Assembly: GCF_900112205.1 (NCBI RefSeq)
Contig: NZ_FOKW01000002.1
Location: forward strand, 62,001-126,000
From: Natronobacterium haloterrestre
Lineage (GTDB): Archaea; Halobacteriota; Halobacteria; Halobacteriales; Natrialbaceae
DNA: 64,000 nt
Direction of reading: 5' to 3'
Under the pieces are notes generated by a model that was not told where the DNA came from, ran no database searches, and saw only the letters and a program-made list of their open reading frames with translations. Shown piece by piece: positions 34,304 to 42,455 of this stretch. A program made the translations under genes and the position numbers. Position 1 is the first letter of the stretch. Each line of letters begins with the position of its first letter.

Positions 34304-35506
34304 TCAGGGCGACTCGAGCAGTGCCGTCGGCTCGAGCGAGCGGGACGGTGCGGCGAGCCACTCGGCGGGTTCGGTTTCGTCCTCGCCGCCGGGAACCGCC
34401 AGCAGATCCGCGATCCGCAATCGGCCCTCGCCGACCTCCACCGCGGCGTCGATCCGGACGACCGCGCCCGGTCCGATCTCCGTTCCCGGGGTGAGCGGCC
34501 GCTCCGCCGGCTCGAGGCCGACGCCGGTGACCCGGGTCTCGACCGCGCCGTCCTCGCCGAACGCGCGGATCTCGGCCTCGAGGTCGCCCTCGACGGCGGC
34601 GACGGTCTCCGGGCCGGCGGTGAGCATCGCTCGGGTCGAGCCGAACGCCTGCGTCAGGGCGACGTGTGCGCGCCGTTCCCGGCCGCCGTCGCTGTCGACG
34701 ACGACGGTCCGGGCGAGCGCGCCGTAGTAGCCATCGGGGTCGCGGGGGGCGACGGCGACGACGATCGGTTCGCCGGGCCGCAGTCGGCCGTCGCCGGGCA
34801 CGGAAATCGCGGTGTTGCCGTCCGGGAACCCGCCCGCCGCGGCGATTCCCTCGTCGACCGCAGTTCGGAGTCGGTCGTCTGTCAGCGCCTCCGCTCGATC
34901 GTCCTCAGCCTCGAGAACGAGCCGATCGTCCTCGACCGTCGTCCCCGCGAGCAGTTCTGCTCCCCGATGAAGCCCCGCTCGAGCGGCCCGCTGGGCGCGT
35001 TCGATGCGCGCACGCTCGGCGTCGGTCTTTTTCGTTCGGGCCCGCTCGAGGGCGTCCGTCGAGGCGAGGTCGAACCCGCGTTGCTCGAGGTAGAGGGCGG
35101 CGTCGTGGGGGACGCTCGGGGGCGTCAGTACCGTCGGCTCTGCGGAACCGTCGTTCACGGTCGGGTCGACGGCATCCGCGAGCGCGTCGGCCAGCCGTGC
35201 CGCCGGATGCCGGTCCGACGGGGCACTCGGGCGTTCGCTCTCGAGGTGCCACTCCTCGCCGTCGTAGCCGATCGCGTAGGTGGGTCGCCCGCGGGCGAGA
35301 TCGTGGTCGTCCTCGATCGAGGCGACCGCGGCCACAGCGTACCGGACCCCCGGATCGCGGTCGGTCCCGACGTGGACGAACGCCGCCGCGTTACGGGACT
35401 CGAGACAGTCGTCGAGGACCGACTCGAGGGCGTCGGCGTCGCTCCTCCGGTCGGACGACGAACGCTCGCGTCCGTCCGCGTCGGCTCGTGGCGTCCCGTC
35501 GGTCAC
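34304..35506 (-). CDS. Degenerate M24 (pita-bread) peptidase-like protein
   Basis: 400 aa. The C-terminal half keeps the shape of X-Pro/methionine aminopeptidases: VAPRDPDGYYGALARTVVV aligns with the D-x-G-x-Y-x-G-Y-x-S-D-x-T-R-T strand, and RPLTPGTEIGPGAVVRIDAAV plus RLRIADLLAV with the end of the fold. The catalytic Asp, His and Glu metal ligands are replaced or absent (for example VGLEPAERPL where GHG-type His is expected). It is therefore probably a pseudoenzyme that binds rather than cleaves. The start is GTG. The preceding helicase gene ends 2 nt... rather, this gene's GTG lies 2 nt before the helicase stop region on the same strand, so they form one operon. Confidence 0.75.
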   Translation of the reverse strand: MTDGTPRADADGRERSSSDRRSDADALESVLDDCLESRNAAAFVHVGTDRDPGVRYAVAAVASIEDDHDLARGRPTYAIGYDGEEWHLESERPSAPSDRHPAARLADALADAVDPTVNDGSAEPTVLTPPSVPHDAALYLEQRGFDLASTDALERARTKKTDAERARIERAQRAARAGLHRGAELLAGTTVEDDRLVLEAEDDRAEALTDDRLRTAVDEGIAAAGGFPDGNTAISVPGDGRLRPGEPIVVAVAPRDPDGYYGALARTVVVDSDGGRERRAHVALTQAFGSTRAMLTAGPETVAAVEGDLEAEIRAFGEDGAVETRVTGVGLEPAERPLTPGTEIGPGAVVRIDAAVEVGEGRLRIADLLAVPGGEDETEPAEWLAAPSRSLEPTALLESP

Positions 35507-35508
35507 GG

Positions 35509-37416
35509 TTACGGCGCTTCGGCCTCGACTTCCTCGTCTTGCCCCTCGTCCTCGCCCTCGGCGTCGCCCTCGTCTTCGTCCGCCAGCGGCTGCTGGGCCT
35601 CTTCGATCAGTTCCTCGAGGGTGACGTCGGTGAGGTGGCCGTTGAGCAACACGTCGATCGGCAGCGTCGGCGCGCCGTCGACGAGGTTCTCGAGCAGGAC
35701 GAGCCGTTCGCGGGCACGGGACATGCCGACGTAGAAGACGCGCCGTTCGTTGTCCGTGAGGACGGGGACCGGCGAGGTGGACTTGGTGAACTCCTCGACG
35801 CCGGGGACGTCCTCGGGGTCGTCGACCGTCGCGACCATCTGCTCGACGACCTTCTCCGTGAGGTCGGTGCCGACGATGACGTGGTCGGCTTCGCGGCCCT
35901 TCGCGGAGTGGATCGTACCGACGCGGACCCGGTCGGTGTCCATCCCGACGTACTCGCCGATGCCGAAGTACGAGCGAATGCTCTTCTTCTGGAAGTTGGT
36001 CACCTTCCGGACCATGTCGGCCGCGGAGGCCGGGTCGGGCATGAACGGGACGTGGTCATCGACGACCTCGGCGGGGATCAGCAGTTCCTGGAGGTCGTCG
36101 ATGCCGGCCTCCTCCTGGCGCTCGTCGATCTCGTCGAAGAGGTCGTCGCGCTCCTCGGTGCCGAACGCCGACTCCTGGAGCATGTCCGCGAGTCTGCGGG
36201 CCTGCAGGCCGGTCACGTCGTCGCCGCGGTCGATCGCCTCGATCGCGCGGACGTACTGGGTGAGCCGGTCGGTCCACATCCGCTGGTCGGTCAGCGACGT
36301 GAACGGGATCCCCTCGGTGATGAACTCGTCGATGAACTGGAACATCTGGTAGCGGGCCCGGAACAGGACCATGATCGTCCCGTCGGGGTCCTCGACCAGC
36401 GTCCGCCGGACCATCCGGACCACGTCGAGCATCGAGGCGTTCCGGCGGGCCTCGACGGCACCGCCCTCCTTGCGGGGCTTGAGGTCCTTGTCCTGGCGCT
36501 TCTCGATGTGGCGGATCTCCTTGTTGACCGCGTTGAGGACGTTCGAGGGCAGTCGGTAGGAGTTCGGGAGAATGACGTCCTCGTCGACCTCCTCCTCGAG
36601 CAGCAGGGCGGGATCGGCACCCTGCCACGAGTAGACGACCTGGTCGTCGTCGCCGGCGATCAGCACCTGGTCCATGTGGGGTTTCCACTCGTCGTAGACG
36701 TCGTACTGCAGCGTCGTGATGTCCTGGAACTCGTCGATCACCAGGTAGTCGACGCTCGGAAGCAGCGAGCGCTGTCGCACGCGCTCGAGCATGTCTGCGA
36801 AGCCGATCTTGCCCTCCTCGCCCTTGTAGGAGCGCCAGGCGCGGATCGCTTCGGGGACGTCGATCCGGTCGTCGTCGCTGGGCCAGGTCGGGGTGTACTT
36901 GTTACCCTCCTGGGCGTTGGGGTCGATCTCCGGCGGGAGTCGAACCTCCTCCTCGTCCCACTGGAAGGGGACGTCGTACCAGTCGGCGACGTCGCGGCGG
37001 GTCCGCTGGAGCCACTGGCTGGTCGCGATGACCTTGTTCCCGATGGTCGTCGAACGGGCGGTCCGGCGACCCGCGCCGGAGTACTCGTCCTCGAACTCGA
37101 GGCCGTACTGTTCGCAGAACTCCTCTTTTTCGGTTTCGCCGATGACGTCGCTCCGGGAGAGATCCAGCAGATCGTACGCCTTGGCGTGCATCGTACAGAC
37201 GTTGCCCTGCAGCGCACGGGGGCTCTCACCGAGTCGGTCGGCGAGTCGTTCGCGAACCTCCTGTGCGGCCGCTCGCGTGTACGAGACGACGAGGATATCC
37301 CGGAACGTGACGCCGTCCTGCTCGAGGATTTCTTCGACGTGGTCGAGAAGCGCGGTCGTCTTCCCGCTCCCCGGACCACCGAACAGCCGGGTCACCTTCG
37401 TCTCCGTGGTAGCCAT
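35509..37416 (-). CDS. UvrD/Rep-type superfamily I DNA helicase
   Basis: 635 aa from the ATG at 37416 (an in-frame ATG three codons upstream is also possible). Motif I: LFGGPGSGKTTALLDHVEEI. Motif Ia: VVSYTRAAAQEVRERL. Motif II: YLVIDEFQDITTLQYDV. Motif III: LIAGDDDQVVYSWQGAD. Motif IV: IMVLFRARYQ. Motifs V-VI: VRVGTIHSAKGREADHVIVG and FYVGMSRARERLVLL. A 3'-5' DNA translocase of the repair type. It ends in an acidic tail (DEDEGDAEGEDEG). A TATA-like CTTATGAG at about 37437-37445 supports the shorter start. The downstream M24-like gene follows after 2 nt. Confidence 0.9.
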   Translation of the reverse strand: MATTETKVTRLFGGPGSGKTTALLDHVEEILEQDGVTFRDILVVSYTRAAAQEVRERLADRLGESPRALQGNVCTMHAKAYDLLDLSRSDVIGETEKEEFCEQYGLEFEDEYSGAGRRTARSTTIGNKVIATSQWLQRTRRDVADWYDVPFQWDEEEVRLPPEIDPNAQEGNKYTPTWPSDDDRIDVPEAIRAWRSYKGEEGKIGFADMLERVRQRSLLPSVDYLVIDEFQDITTLQYDVYDEWKPHMDQVLIAGDDDQVVYSWQGADPALLLEEEVDEDVILPNSYRLPSNVLNAVNKEIRHIEKRQDKDLKPRKEGGAVEARRNASMLDVVRMVRRTLVEDPDGTIMVLFRARYQMFQFIDEFITEGIPFTSLTDQRMWTDRLTQYVRAIEAIDRGDDVTGLQARRLADMLQESAFGTEERDDLFDEIDERQEEAGIDDLQELLIPAEVVDDHVPFMPDPASAADMVRKVTNFQKKSIRSYFGIGEYVGMDTDRVRVGTIHSAKGREADHVIVGTDLTEKVVEQMVATVDDPEDVPGVEEFTKSTSPVPVLTDNERRVFYVGMSRARERLVLLENLVDGAPTLPIDVLLNGHLTDVTLEELIEEAQQPLADEDEGDAEGEDEGQDEEVEAEAP

Positions 37417-37499
37417 TGTAGCCATTCAGGAGCGCGATACTCATAAGTGACGTGGGTTTTCGACGACGGGAACGGACCGTTGACGGGCGGTTCAGGGCG

Positions 37500-37658
37500 T
37501 CAGGGGTTTCGCGGGGAGCGAGCGGTTCGGACCTCGGCGCCGTCTCGGATCTTGTCCTGGCAGTCCGGACAGACGCGCGGGTCGTCGACACCTCGCGGCG
37601 TGAACACCCGCGCGTACGCGTCGGTCACGAACGCACCGCAGTTCTGGCATTCCGGCAT
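37500..37658 (-). CDS. 52-residue zinc-ribbon protein (DUF7563-like)
   Basis: MPECQNCGAFVTDAYARVFT then VCPDCQDKIRDGAEVR: two CxxC knuckles (C4/C7 and C30/C33). The ribosome binding site GGTGAGGAG ends 2-3 nt before the ATG, and an AT-rich CTATAGTGTATTAATT lies upstream. It matches a very conserved tiny haloarchaeal family (by memory). The longer frame at 37492-37683 in another register is a shadow. Function unknown; possibly a nucleic-acid or protein-binding module. Confidence 0.82.
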   Translation of the reverse strand: MPECQNCGAFVTDAYARVFTPRGVDDPRVCPDCQDKIRDGAEVRTARSPRNP

Positions 37659-37770
37659 ATCTCCTCACCGCTACTGTTTGCAATTAATACACTATAGTTA
37701 TGTCGAATGTTCCGGGCGAAAACTGTACCGGCACCGCTCGTCGGTGGAGGAAAACGATGGGCGGAGCCGC

Positions 37771-37956
37771 CTACGCCGTCGGCTCCCAGCCGCAAACTGT
37801 ACACAGCGTCGCCGAGTCCTCGTGGAGGCCGCCACACTCCGGACACTGCTTTTTGTTATACTCCTGTTCCCACCCTACTCGTTCGACCGTGTGACCGCGG
37901 TCAGTGAGGAACTGATCGAAGACGTCGTCACCGGCATCGTTGGGTGAGGTACCCAT
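37771..37956 (-). CDS. HVO_0416-family zinc finger microprotein
   Basis: 61 aa. N-terminal DVFDQFLTDRGHTVERVGWE is followed by KKQCPECGGLHEDSATLCTVCGWEP, one zinc ribbon with CPEC and CTVC. It matches a widespread haloarchaeal microprotein I know as HVO_0416-type. The ATG at 37956 is 25-30 nt after a TATA-like GATTTATTAC, and a perfect palindrome (37958-37975) lies just upstream. Function unknown. Confidence 0.82.
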   Translation of the reverse strand: MGTSPNDAGDDVFDQFLTDRGHTVERVGWEQEYNKKQCPECGGLHEDSATLCTVCGWEPTA

Positions 37957-37957
37957 A

Positions 37958-37975
37958 GGTGTGTCAATGCACACC
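37958..37975 (-). promoter_or_regulatory. Palindrome at the start of the HVO_0416-like gene
   Basis: GGTGTG-6 nt-CACACC is a perfect inverted repeat that ends 2 nt from the ATG and sits between the TATA-like element and the start, where a bound repressor would block initiation. Confidence 0.5.
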
Positions 37976-38126
37976 ACAGTAATAAATCGTAGGGTTGCCT
38001 CTAGATCCTACCTCAGAGTTTCCGACAGGTAAGGTACCGTACTCGTCACGAACGGGGGATTTGCGGCGTCGAAGCGGGTACGTGCCGACCCTCGAGTTTT
38101 TGCCGGTCTCGCTCCAACGTAGGCGT

Positions 38127-38963
38127 ATGACGGATCTGCGCCTCGACGCGACGCAACTCGATCGGTACTCGAGACACGTAATCATGGACGAAGTCGGGCC
38201 CGAAGGACAAAAGCGGCTGCTCGAGGGGTCGGTACTCGTCGTCGGCGCGGGCGGGCTCGGTTCGCCGGCGATCCAGTACCTCGCGGCCGCCGGGGTCGGC
38301 CGGATCGGCATCGTCGACGACGACGTCGTCGAGCGGTCGAACCTGCAGCGACAGATCGTCCACGGCGACGGCGACGTCGGCCGGCCGAAAGTCGACAGCG
38401 CGGCCGACTACGTGGCGGCGCTGAACCCCGACGTCGACGTCGAGACCAACGAGCTACGGCTCACCGCCGACAACGTCGGCAACCTCGTCGCCGACTACGA
38501 CGTCGTCCTCGACGCCAGCGACAACTTCGCGACGCGGTACCTGCTCAACGACCACTGCGTGCTCACCGAGACGCCGCTGTCCCACGGCGCGATCTACCGG
38601 TTCGAGGGCCAGGTGACGACGTTCACCAACGAACGTACCGGCGAGGACGACCCGCCGTGTTACCGCTGTATCTTCCCGGAGGCCCCCGAACCCGGCACCG
38701 TCCCCGATTGCGCGACGACCGGGGTCCTCGGCGTCCTCCCGGGTACCGTCGGCTGCATCCAGGCCACGGAGGTCGTCAAATACCTGCTCGGGAAGGGTGA
38801 CCCGCTCGAGGGCCGACTGCTCATGTACGACGCGATGGACATGAGCTTCGAGGAGGTCCCCGTCCGGCCCAACCCGGACTGTCCCGTCTGTGGCGACGAC
38901 CCCGAGATCGAGTCCGTCTCGGACGTGGCCTACGAGGGGACCTGCGAGATCTCGGCGGACTGA
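38127..38963 (+). CDS. ubaA: SAMP-activating enzyme E1 (ThiF/MoeB family)
   Basis: 278 aa. UbaA adenylates the C terminus of ubiquitin-like small archaeal modifier proteins for protein modification and for sulfur transfer to tRNA and molybdopterin. The nucleotide loop is VVGAGGLGSPAIQYLAAAGVG (partly, residues 38-58). Further motifs: VERSNLQRQIVH, DASDNFATRYLLND, and TVPDCATTGVLG with the probable catalytic Cys195. Zinc ligands are CYRC (178-181) and CPVCGDD near the end. No SAMP gene is adjacent here. Confidence 0.92.
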   Translation: MTDLRLDATQLDRYSRHVIMDEVGPEGQKRLLEGSVLVVGAGGLGSPAIQYLAAAGVGRIGIVDDDVVERSNLQRQIVHGDGDVGRPKVDSAADYVAALNPDVDVETNELRLTADNVGNLVADYDVVLDASDNFATRYLLNDHCVLTETPLSHGAIYRFEGQVTTFTNERTGEDDPPCYRCIFPEAPEPGTVPDCATTGVLGVLPGTVGCIQATEVVKYLLGKGDPLEGRLLMYDAMDMSFEEVPVRPNPDCPVCGDDPEIESVSDVAYEGTCEISAD

Positions 38964-39031
38964 GCCGCGAATCGGACGACGACGGAGACGGACCGCCAAA
39001 CCCGGACGGCCCCCTCGAGTCCGTCTCCCCG

Positions 39032-40087
39032 TCACTTCGCCGGGCTGTCGCGACCGCTCGAGGGCAAAAGGCCCGACAGTTCCAGCACGCCGGCGACGGC
39101 GAGACAGGAGACGAACGCGGTGGTGCCGAGTTTTCCGCCCGCACCGGCCAGCGACGGGGCGACGGCGAGATAGACGAGTCCACAGAGGAGCCCGGCGGCC
39201 GCGACCTGTCCCGTCGTCGCCAGCCGGTCGTCGCTCGACATCCCGACGAACGAGGCACAGAAGGCGACCGCGGCGAGCGTCGTCCCGAGTTCCGGGAAGA
39301 GCGAGGGGAACGCGACCCCGGCGACGACCCCGACCGCTGCGGAGGCGACGACGGAACTCGCCCCGCCGCGAGTCCGGAGGGCCACGGTCGCGACTGCCGC
39401 AACGACGGCGACGAGGACGACCGGCGCCACGAGTCGAGAGTCGAGAGCGCCGGCGGCGGCGTAGTCGACGCCGAGCAGCGAACCCGCCACGATGCAGCCA
39501 AAGAGCGCGACGGTGCCGTACTTGCCGCCGAACCCGGCGAACGAGTCGGTCGTCGCGACGAACGCGAGCCCGGCCACCGTCCCCGCGAGCGCGACCGCCT
39601 CGAGCGACGGGAAGACCGCGGGCGAGGCCATCCCGACGAACGTACCGCAGTAGGCCGGGCCGTCGATCCGGGGGAGCCCGCCGCCGACGAGCAGGCCGAC
39701 GACCGCGGCGGCCAGTACCGGGCCGAGACCGCCGTGAACGCTCAGTCCGTAGGTCACGACCGCCGCGGCGGGGACCGCAAGCGCGTCGACGGCATCCGCG
39801 CGAGCGAGTCCGGGGCCGTCGAGCCGCGAGAGTCGCGGCCGTTCCGTCGCGGCGACGACGGTCCCGACGAGCGCGACGCCGAGCGGGAGACCCACGGCCC
39901 CGACCCGGAGTTCGGGCGGCCCGCGGACGGCACCGAGAAGCAACGTAGCCGGCGTCACCAGCAACGCGAGGTAGCCGGCGAACTGAATCGAACCGTACAC
40001 ACCCCCACTCACCCGAGGGGGATCGAGAGGGTTACGCTTCGGAAACTCGGCGTGTGCTGTCGGATCGTCGGCGCGACGATCAGCCAA
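39032..40087 (-). CDS. Polytopic membrane protein with internal duplication
   Basis: 351 aa, about ten membrane helices. Two halves share a motif set: CGTFVGMASP...FAGFGGKYGTVALFGCIVAG (residues about 148-205) and CASFVGMSSD...LAGAGGKLGTTAFVSCLAVAG (about 280-338). The repeated FVGM and AGxGGKxGTxAF segments sit at helix ends in positions suggesting a two-fold pseudosymmetric transporter or channel. No known family recognised. It converges with ubaA. The N terminus is soluble and proline-rich. Confidence 0.75.
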   Translation of the reverse strand: MADRRADDPTAHAEFPKRNPLDPPRVSGGVYGSIQFAGYLALLVTPATLLLGAVRGPPELRVGAVGLPLGVALVGTVVAATERPRLSRLDGPGLARADAVDALAVPAAAVVTYGLSVHGGLGPVLAAAVVGLLVGGGLPRIDGPAYCGTFVGMASPAVFPSLEAVALAGTVAGLAFVATTDSFAGFGGKYGTVALFGCIVAGSLLGVDYAAAGALDSRLVAPVVLVAVVAAVATVALRTRGGASSVVASAAVGVVAGVAFPSLFPELGTTLAAVAFCASFVGMSSDDRLATTGQVAAAGLLCGLVYLAVAPSLAGAGGKLGTTAFVSCLAVAGVLELSGLLPSSGRDSPAK

Positions 40088-40105
40088 CCGGCTGCCCGGC
40101 CGGCT

Positions 40106-40897
40106 TCAGCGCCCCGCCGGCCCGCCGTCGACCGGTATCTCCGCCCCGTTGACGAAACTCGCCTTCGGGCTCGAGAGGAAGGCGACGACGTCGCCGAGTT
40201 CCCGCGGCTCGCCGACGCGCTTCATCGGGATCCCGTCGGCCATCGCCGCCAGCCCCGCCTCGTAGTCGTCGTGGGTCCCTCGTTCGACTCGAGCCTCGAG
40301 GCGTTCCTCGGTTCGTGCCGTCTCGATCGCCCCCGGGCGGACGGCGTTGGCCCGGATCTCGGGCGCGAACTCCCGCGAGACGGTCGTGACCAGTTCGACG
40401 ACTGCTCCGCCGACGGCGTTCGACGGGGCGACCCCCTCGGAACCCGAACCTCCGCGGCTCGCCCGCGGCGTGAGACAGGTGATCGTCCCGTGCTCGGACG
40501 CGAGCAGGTGCTCGTGGCTCTCCTCGATCGCCCAGACGACGCTCATCACGAGCGCGTCGTAGGCCCGGTACCAGTCGCGCTCGTCGGTCTCGAGGAAGGT
40601 CGTCCGCGGCGGCTCCGCGCCGCCGGCGACGAGGCCGTCGAGTCCGCCGAACGTATCGACCGTCTCGCGGACGGCGCGGCTGACGTCGTCGGGATCGGTG
40701 ACGTCCGCCCGGACGGCCAGGACGTCCCCCCTCGTCCCGTCGGCGATCCGTTCGCGGACGCGCTCGAGTCGCTCCCGGTCGCGGCCACAGAGCGTGACGT
40801 TCGCCCCCTCGTCGGCGAGCGCTCGAGTACACGCAGGGCCGAGTCCGCTCGCGGACGCCGTCACGAGCGCCGCGGTGTCGGCTAACTCGAGGTCCAT
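40106..40897 (-). CDS. Atypical short-chain dehydrogenase/reductase
   Basis: 263 aa from the ATG at 40897 (an upstream in-frame ATG at 40924 would add nine residues). The Rossmann start is ALVTASASGLGPACTRALADEGA (TxxxxGxG variant), then VTLCGRD, VLAVRADVTDPDDV and a C-terminal SREFAPEIRANAVRPGAIET with the usual FVNGAEIPVDGG end. The catalytic YxxxK is missing: the aligned segment reads GVAPSNAVGGAVVELV. Haloarchaeal relatives I recall also have SNAV here. Either a different residue acts or the protein only binds. Confidence 0.85.
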   Translation of the reverse strand: MDLELADTAALVTASASGLGPACTRALADEGANVTLCGRDRERLERVRERIADGTRGDVLAVRADVTDPDDVSRAVRETVDTFGGLDGLVAGGAEPPRTTFLETDERDWYRAYDALVMSVVWAIEESHEHLLASEHGTITCLTPRASRGGSGSEGVAPSNAVGGAVVELVTTVSREFAPEIRANAVRPGAIETARTEERLEARVERGTHDDYEAGLAAMADGIPMKRVGEPRELGDVVAFLSSPKASFVNGAEIPVDGGPAGR

Positions 40898-40997
40898 GCG
40901 GGGATCGACCACGGCGAGACGCATAGTTTCGACCCTGCGACGGCCGCGGTGCTCGTGGTGGTCGCGGGCGCTCGTGGACGGCCGTTGGCGGTCGAGC

Positions 40998-41465
40998 CTA
41001 CTCCTGGTGACGGACCCGGACCATCCCGTCCGAAGTCACGCCGACGATCAGCGGGGTCGAGACCTCCCGGCCCGTGATCGCCGCGCCGGCGGCGTCGCTG
41101 ACGGCCTTCATCAGGTCGGGTGCGGTGTAGTCGACCTTGACGCCGGCCTCGTCGCAGGCCTCGTAGACGCGGTTCGGCACGTCGTAGAGGTCGGTCCCCT
41201 CCGGGACGCGGACACGGACCGGCGCGCGAAGCGCCTCCGCGAACGCGACGGTTTCGCGGGCCTTCTCGAGGTTTTCGCGGGCACTGGCCTCGATCGAGGA
41301 GACGTTCGCACGCGAGGTACCCAGCTCGTCGGCGATGTCGGCCTGCGAGATGTCTCGTTCGCGCAGGGCCAGCACCTGGGCCTGTCGATACGTGAGGACG
41401 CTCGATTCGGGTTCGAACCCGATGTCGTCGAGCAGTTCGTCGACTTCATCGAGCACGACGGTCAC
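40998..41465 (-). CDS. Tfx-family DNA-binding protein
   Basis: 155 aa. The N-terminal half is a sigma-70-region-4-like helix-turn-helix (LTYRQAQVLALRERDISQADIADELGTSRANVSSIEASARENL) typical of Tfx, first described as an activator of a methanogen molybdenum formylmethanofuran dehydrogenase operon. The C-terminal half (VRVRVPEGTDLYDVPNRVYEACDEAGVKVDY, ending STPLIVGVTSDGMVRV) is the family's effector part. The start is GTG, preceded by a (CCGGAA/CCGGAG) hexamer array. Targets unknown. Confidence 0.88.
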   Translation of the reverse strand: MTVVLDEVDELLDDIGFEPESSVLTYRQAQVLALRERDISQADIADELGTSRANVSSIEASARENLEKARETVAFAEALRAPVRVRVPEGTDLYDVPNRVYEACDEAGVKVDYTAPDLMKAVSDAAGAAITGREVSTPLIVGVTSDGMVRVRHQE

Positions 41466-41466
41466 C

Positions 41467-41499
41467 CCCGGCTCCGGCTCCGGTTCCGGTTCCGGCTCC
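41467..41499. repeat. CCGGAA/CCGGAG hexamer array before the Tfx gene
   Basis: Five near-perfect hexamers, read on the minus strand as CCGGAACCGGAACCGGAG and CCGGAGCCGG, directly precede the GTG start of the Tfx gene. Repeats of this type expand and contract easily. Confidence 0.8.
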
Positions 41500-41722
41500 C
41501 GTCCGGATCGAGTCCGGTCGGACTCGGACGTTCATATCCGAGTACTAGCAGGCGACGGGATGAAAGCTTCCCCGATCCGACCGCGACCGAGTCGATGCTC
41601 GAGCCGTCACGACGATATCGGGAGGGACACGGGAGAACGTGCGGAAACGCTCGAAAGCGAAAGCGCGTGAGGAGGAAAGCGGAGCGGGACTCCGTCGATC
41701 CCGGGCTACGCCGTCGCACGGC

Positions 41723-42277
41723 TCAGCCCAGGAGATAGCGGAGCTTGGGGTAGCGGTCGATCAGCTTCTCGCCGCCGACCTGGATGCGCTCGAGGTAGGC
41801 GTCGAGGCCGGCGATGCGGCCGGCAGCGAAGGCGCCGAGCGCGAGGAACGCGACGGCGTAGATCAGCGTCGAGTCGAACAGCGCGAGCCACTCGCCTTCC
41901 CAGCCGCCGAGGTAGAAGGCGGTCATCTGTATCGCGCCGCCGAGTGCGGCCAGGCGGACGAACGCGCCGGCGATCAGCGCGACGCCGATCAGCAACTGCG
42001 TCGCGGGCACGACGACGTTGATGACCTCCATCAGCGCGGGGTTGGCGGCCATCGCGCCGTAGAGCCCGCTCACGGGGCTCGCGGGGTCGACGTGGGCGAG
42101 GTAGCCACTGGCGTCGAACGGCCAGTCGGAGACCTTCCCCAGGCCCGCAAACAGGATCATCCCGCCCATCACGAACCGCAGTGCGACCACGAACCACGCG
42201 CTCAGGGCGTGCGGTTCGCCGGTGAGGGTGATCCCGCCGTAGCGGCTTTCGAGCCGGTTTGGAGTTGTAGTGGACAT
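41723..42277 (-). CDS. DoxX-family membrane protein
   Basis: 184 aa with four helices (AWFVVALRFVMGGMILFAGL, INVVVPATQLLIGVALIAGAF, ALGGAIQMTAFYLGGW and TLIYAVAFLALGAFAAG) and the RFVMGGMILFAGLGK signature of DoxX. In Acidianus, DoxD/DoxA form thiosulfate:quinone oxidoreductase; other DoxX proteins function in redox or electrophile stress. Divergent from a rhodanese/persulfide-dioxygenase fusion, which suggests sulfur redox work. Its ribosome binding site GAGGTGA lies inside a small hairpin (42284-42300). Confidence 0.85.
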   Translation of the reverse strand: MSTTTPNRLESRYGGITLTGEPHALSAWFVVALRFVMGGMILFAGLGKVSDWPFDASGYLAHVDPASPVSGLYGAMAANPALMEVINVVVPATQLLIGVALIAGAFVRLAALGGAIQMTAFYLGGWEGEWLALFDSTLIYAVAFLALGAFAAGRIAGLDAYLERIQVGGEKLIDRYPKLRYLLG

Positions 42278-42283
42278 CGTCTG

Positions 42284-42300
42284 TCACCTCTTACAGGTGA
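42284..42300 (-). promoter_or_regulatory. Hairpin containing the ribosome binding site of the DoxX gene
   Basis: On the minus strand TCACCT-GTAAG-AGGTGA is a perfect 6-bp stem whose 3' arm is the Shine-Dalgarno sequence (GAGGTGA, 6 nt before the ATG). Formation of the hairpin would hide the site, an arrangement used in translational switches. In DNA the same palindrome could be an operator. Confidence 0.5.
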
Positions 42301-42455
42301 AGGTAGGACGGTCGTATACTTGAACGGAGATCGTAATTCTCGCCGCTCAGGAGATGTTCCGAGCGGCCGAGAATCGCGGACGAACATGTTCGCCTAATTT
42401 ATACTGCCGGCGGCTGCGCGACGACGTTTACGTCCGTCGGCGTCGTACGAGCGGT

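Noticed and set aside
34304-35506. Calling this gene an active X-Pro aminopeptidase
   Set aside because: The fold matches but the five metal-ligand positions are not recognisable, so only the fold is claimed.
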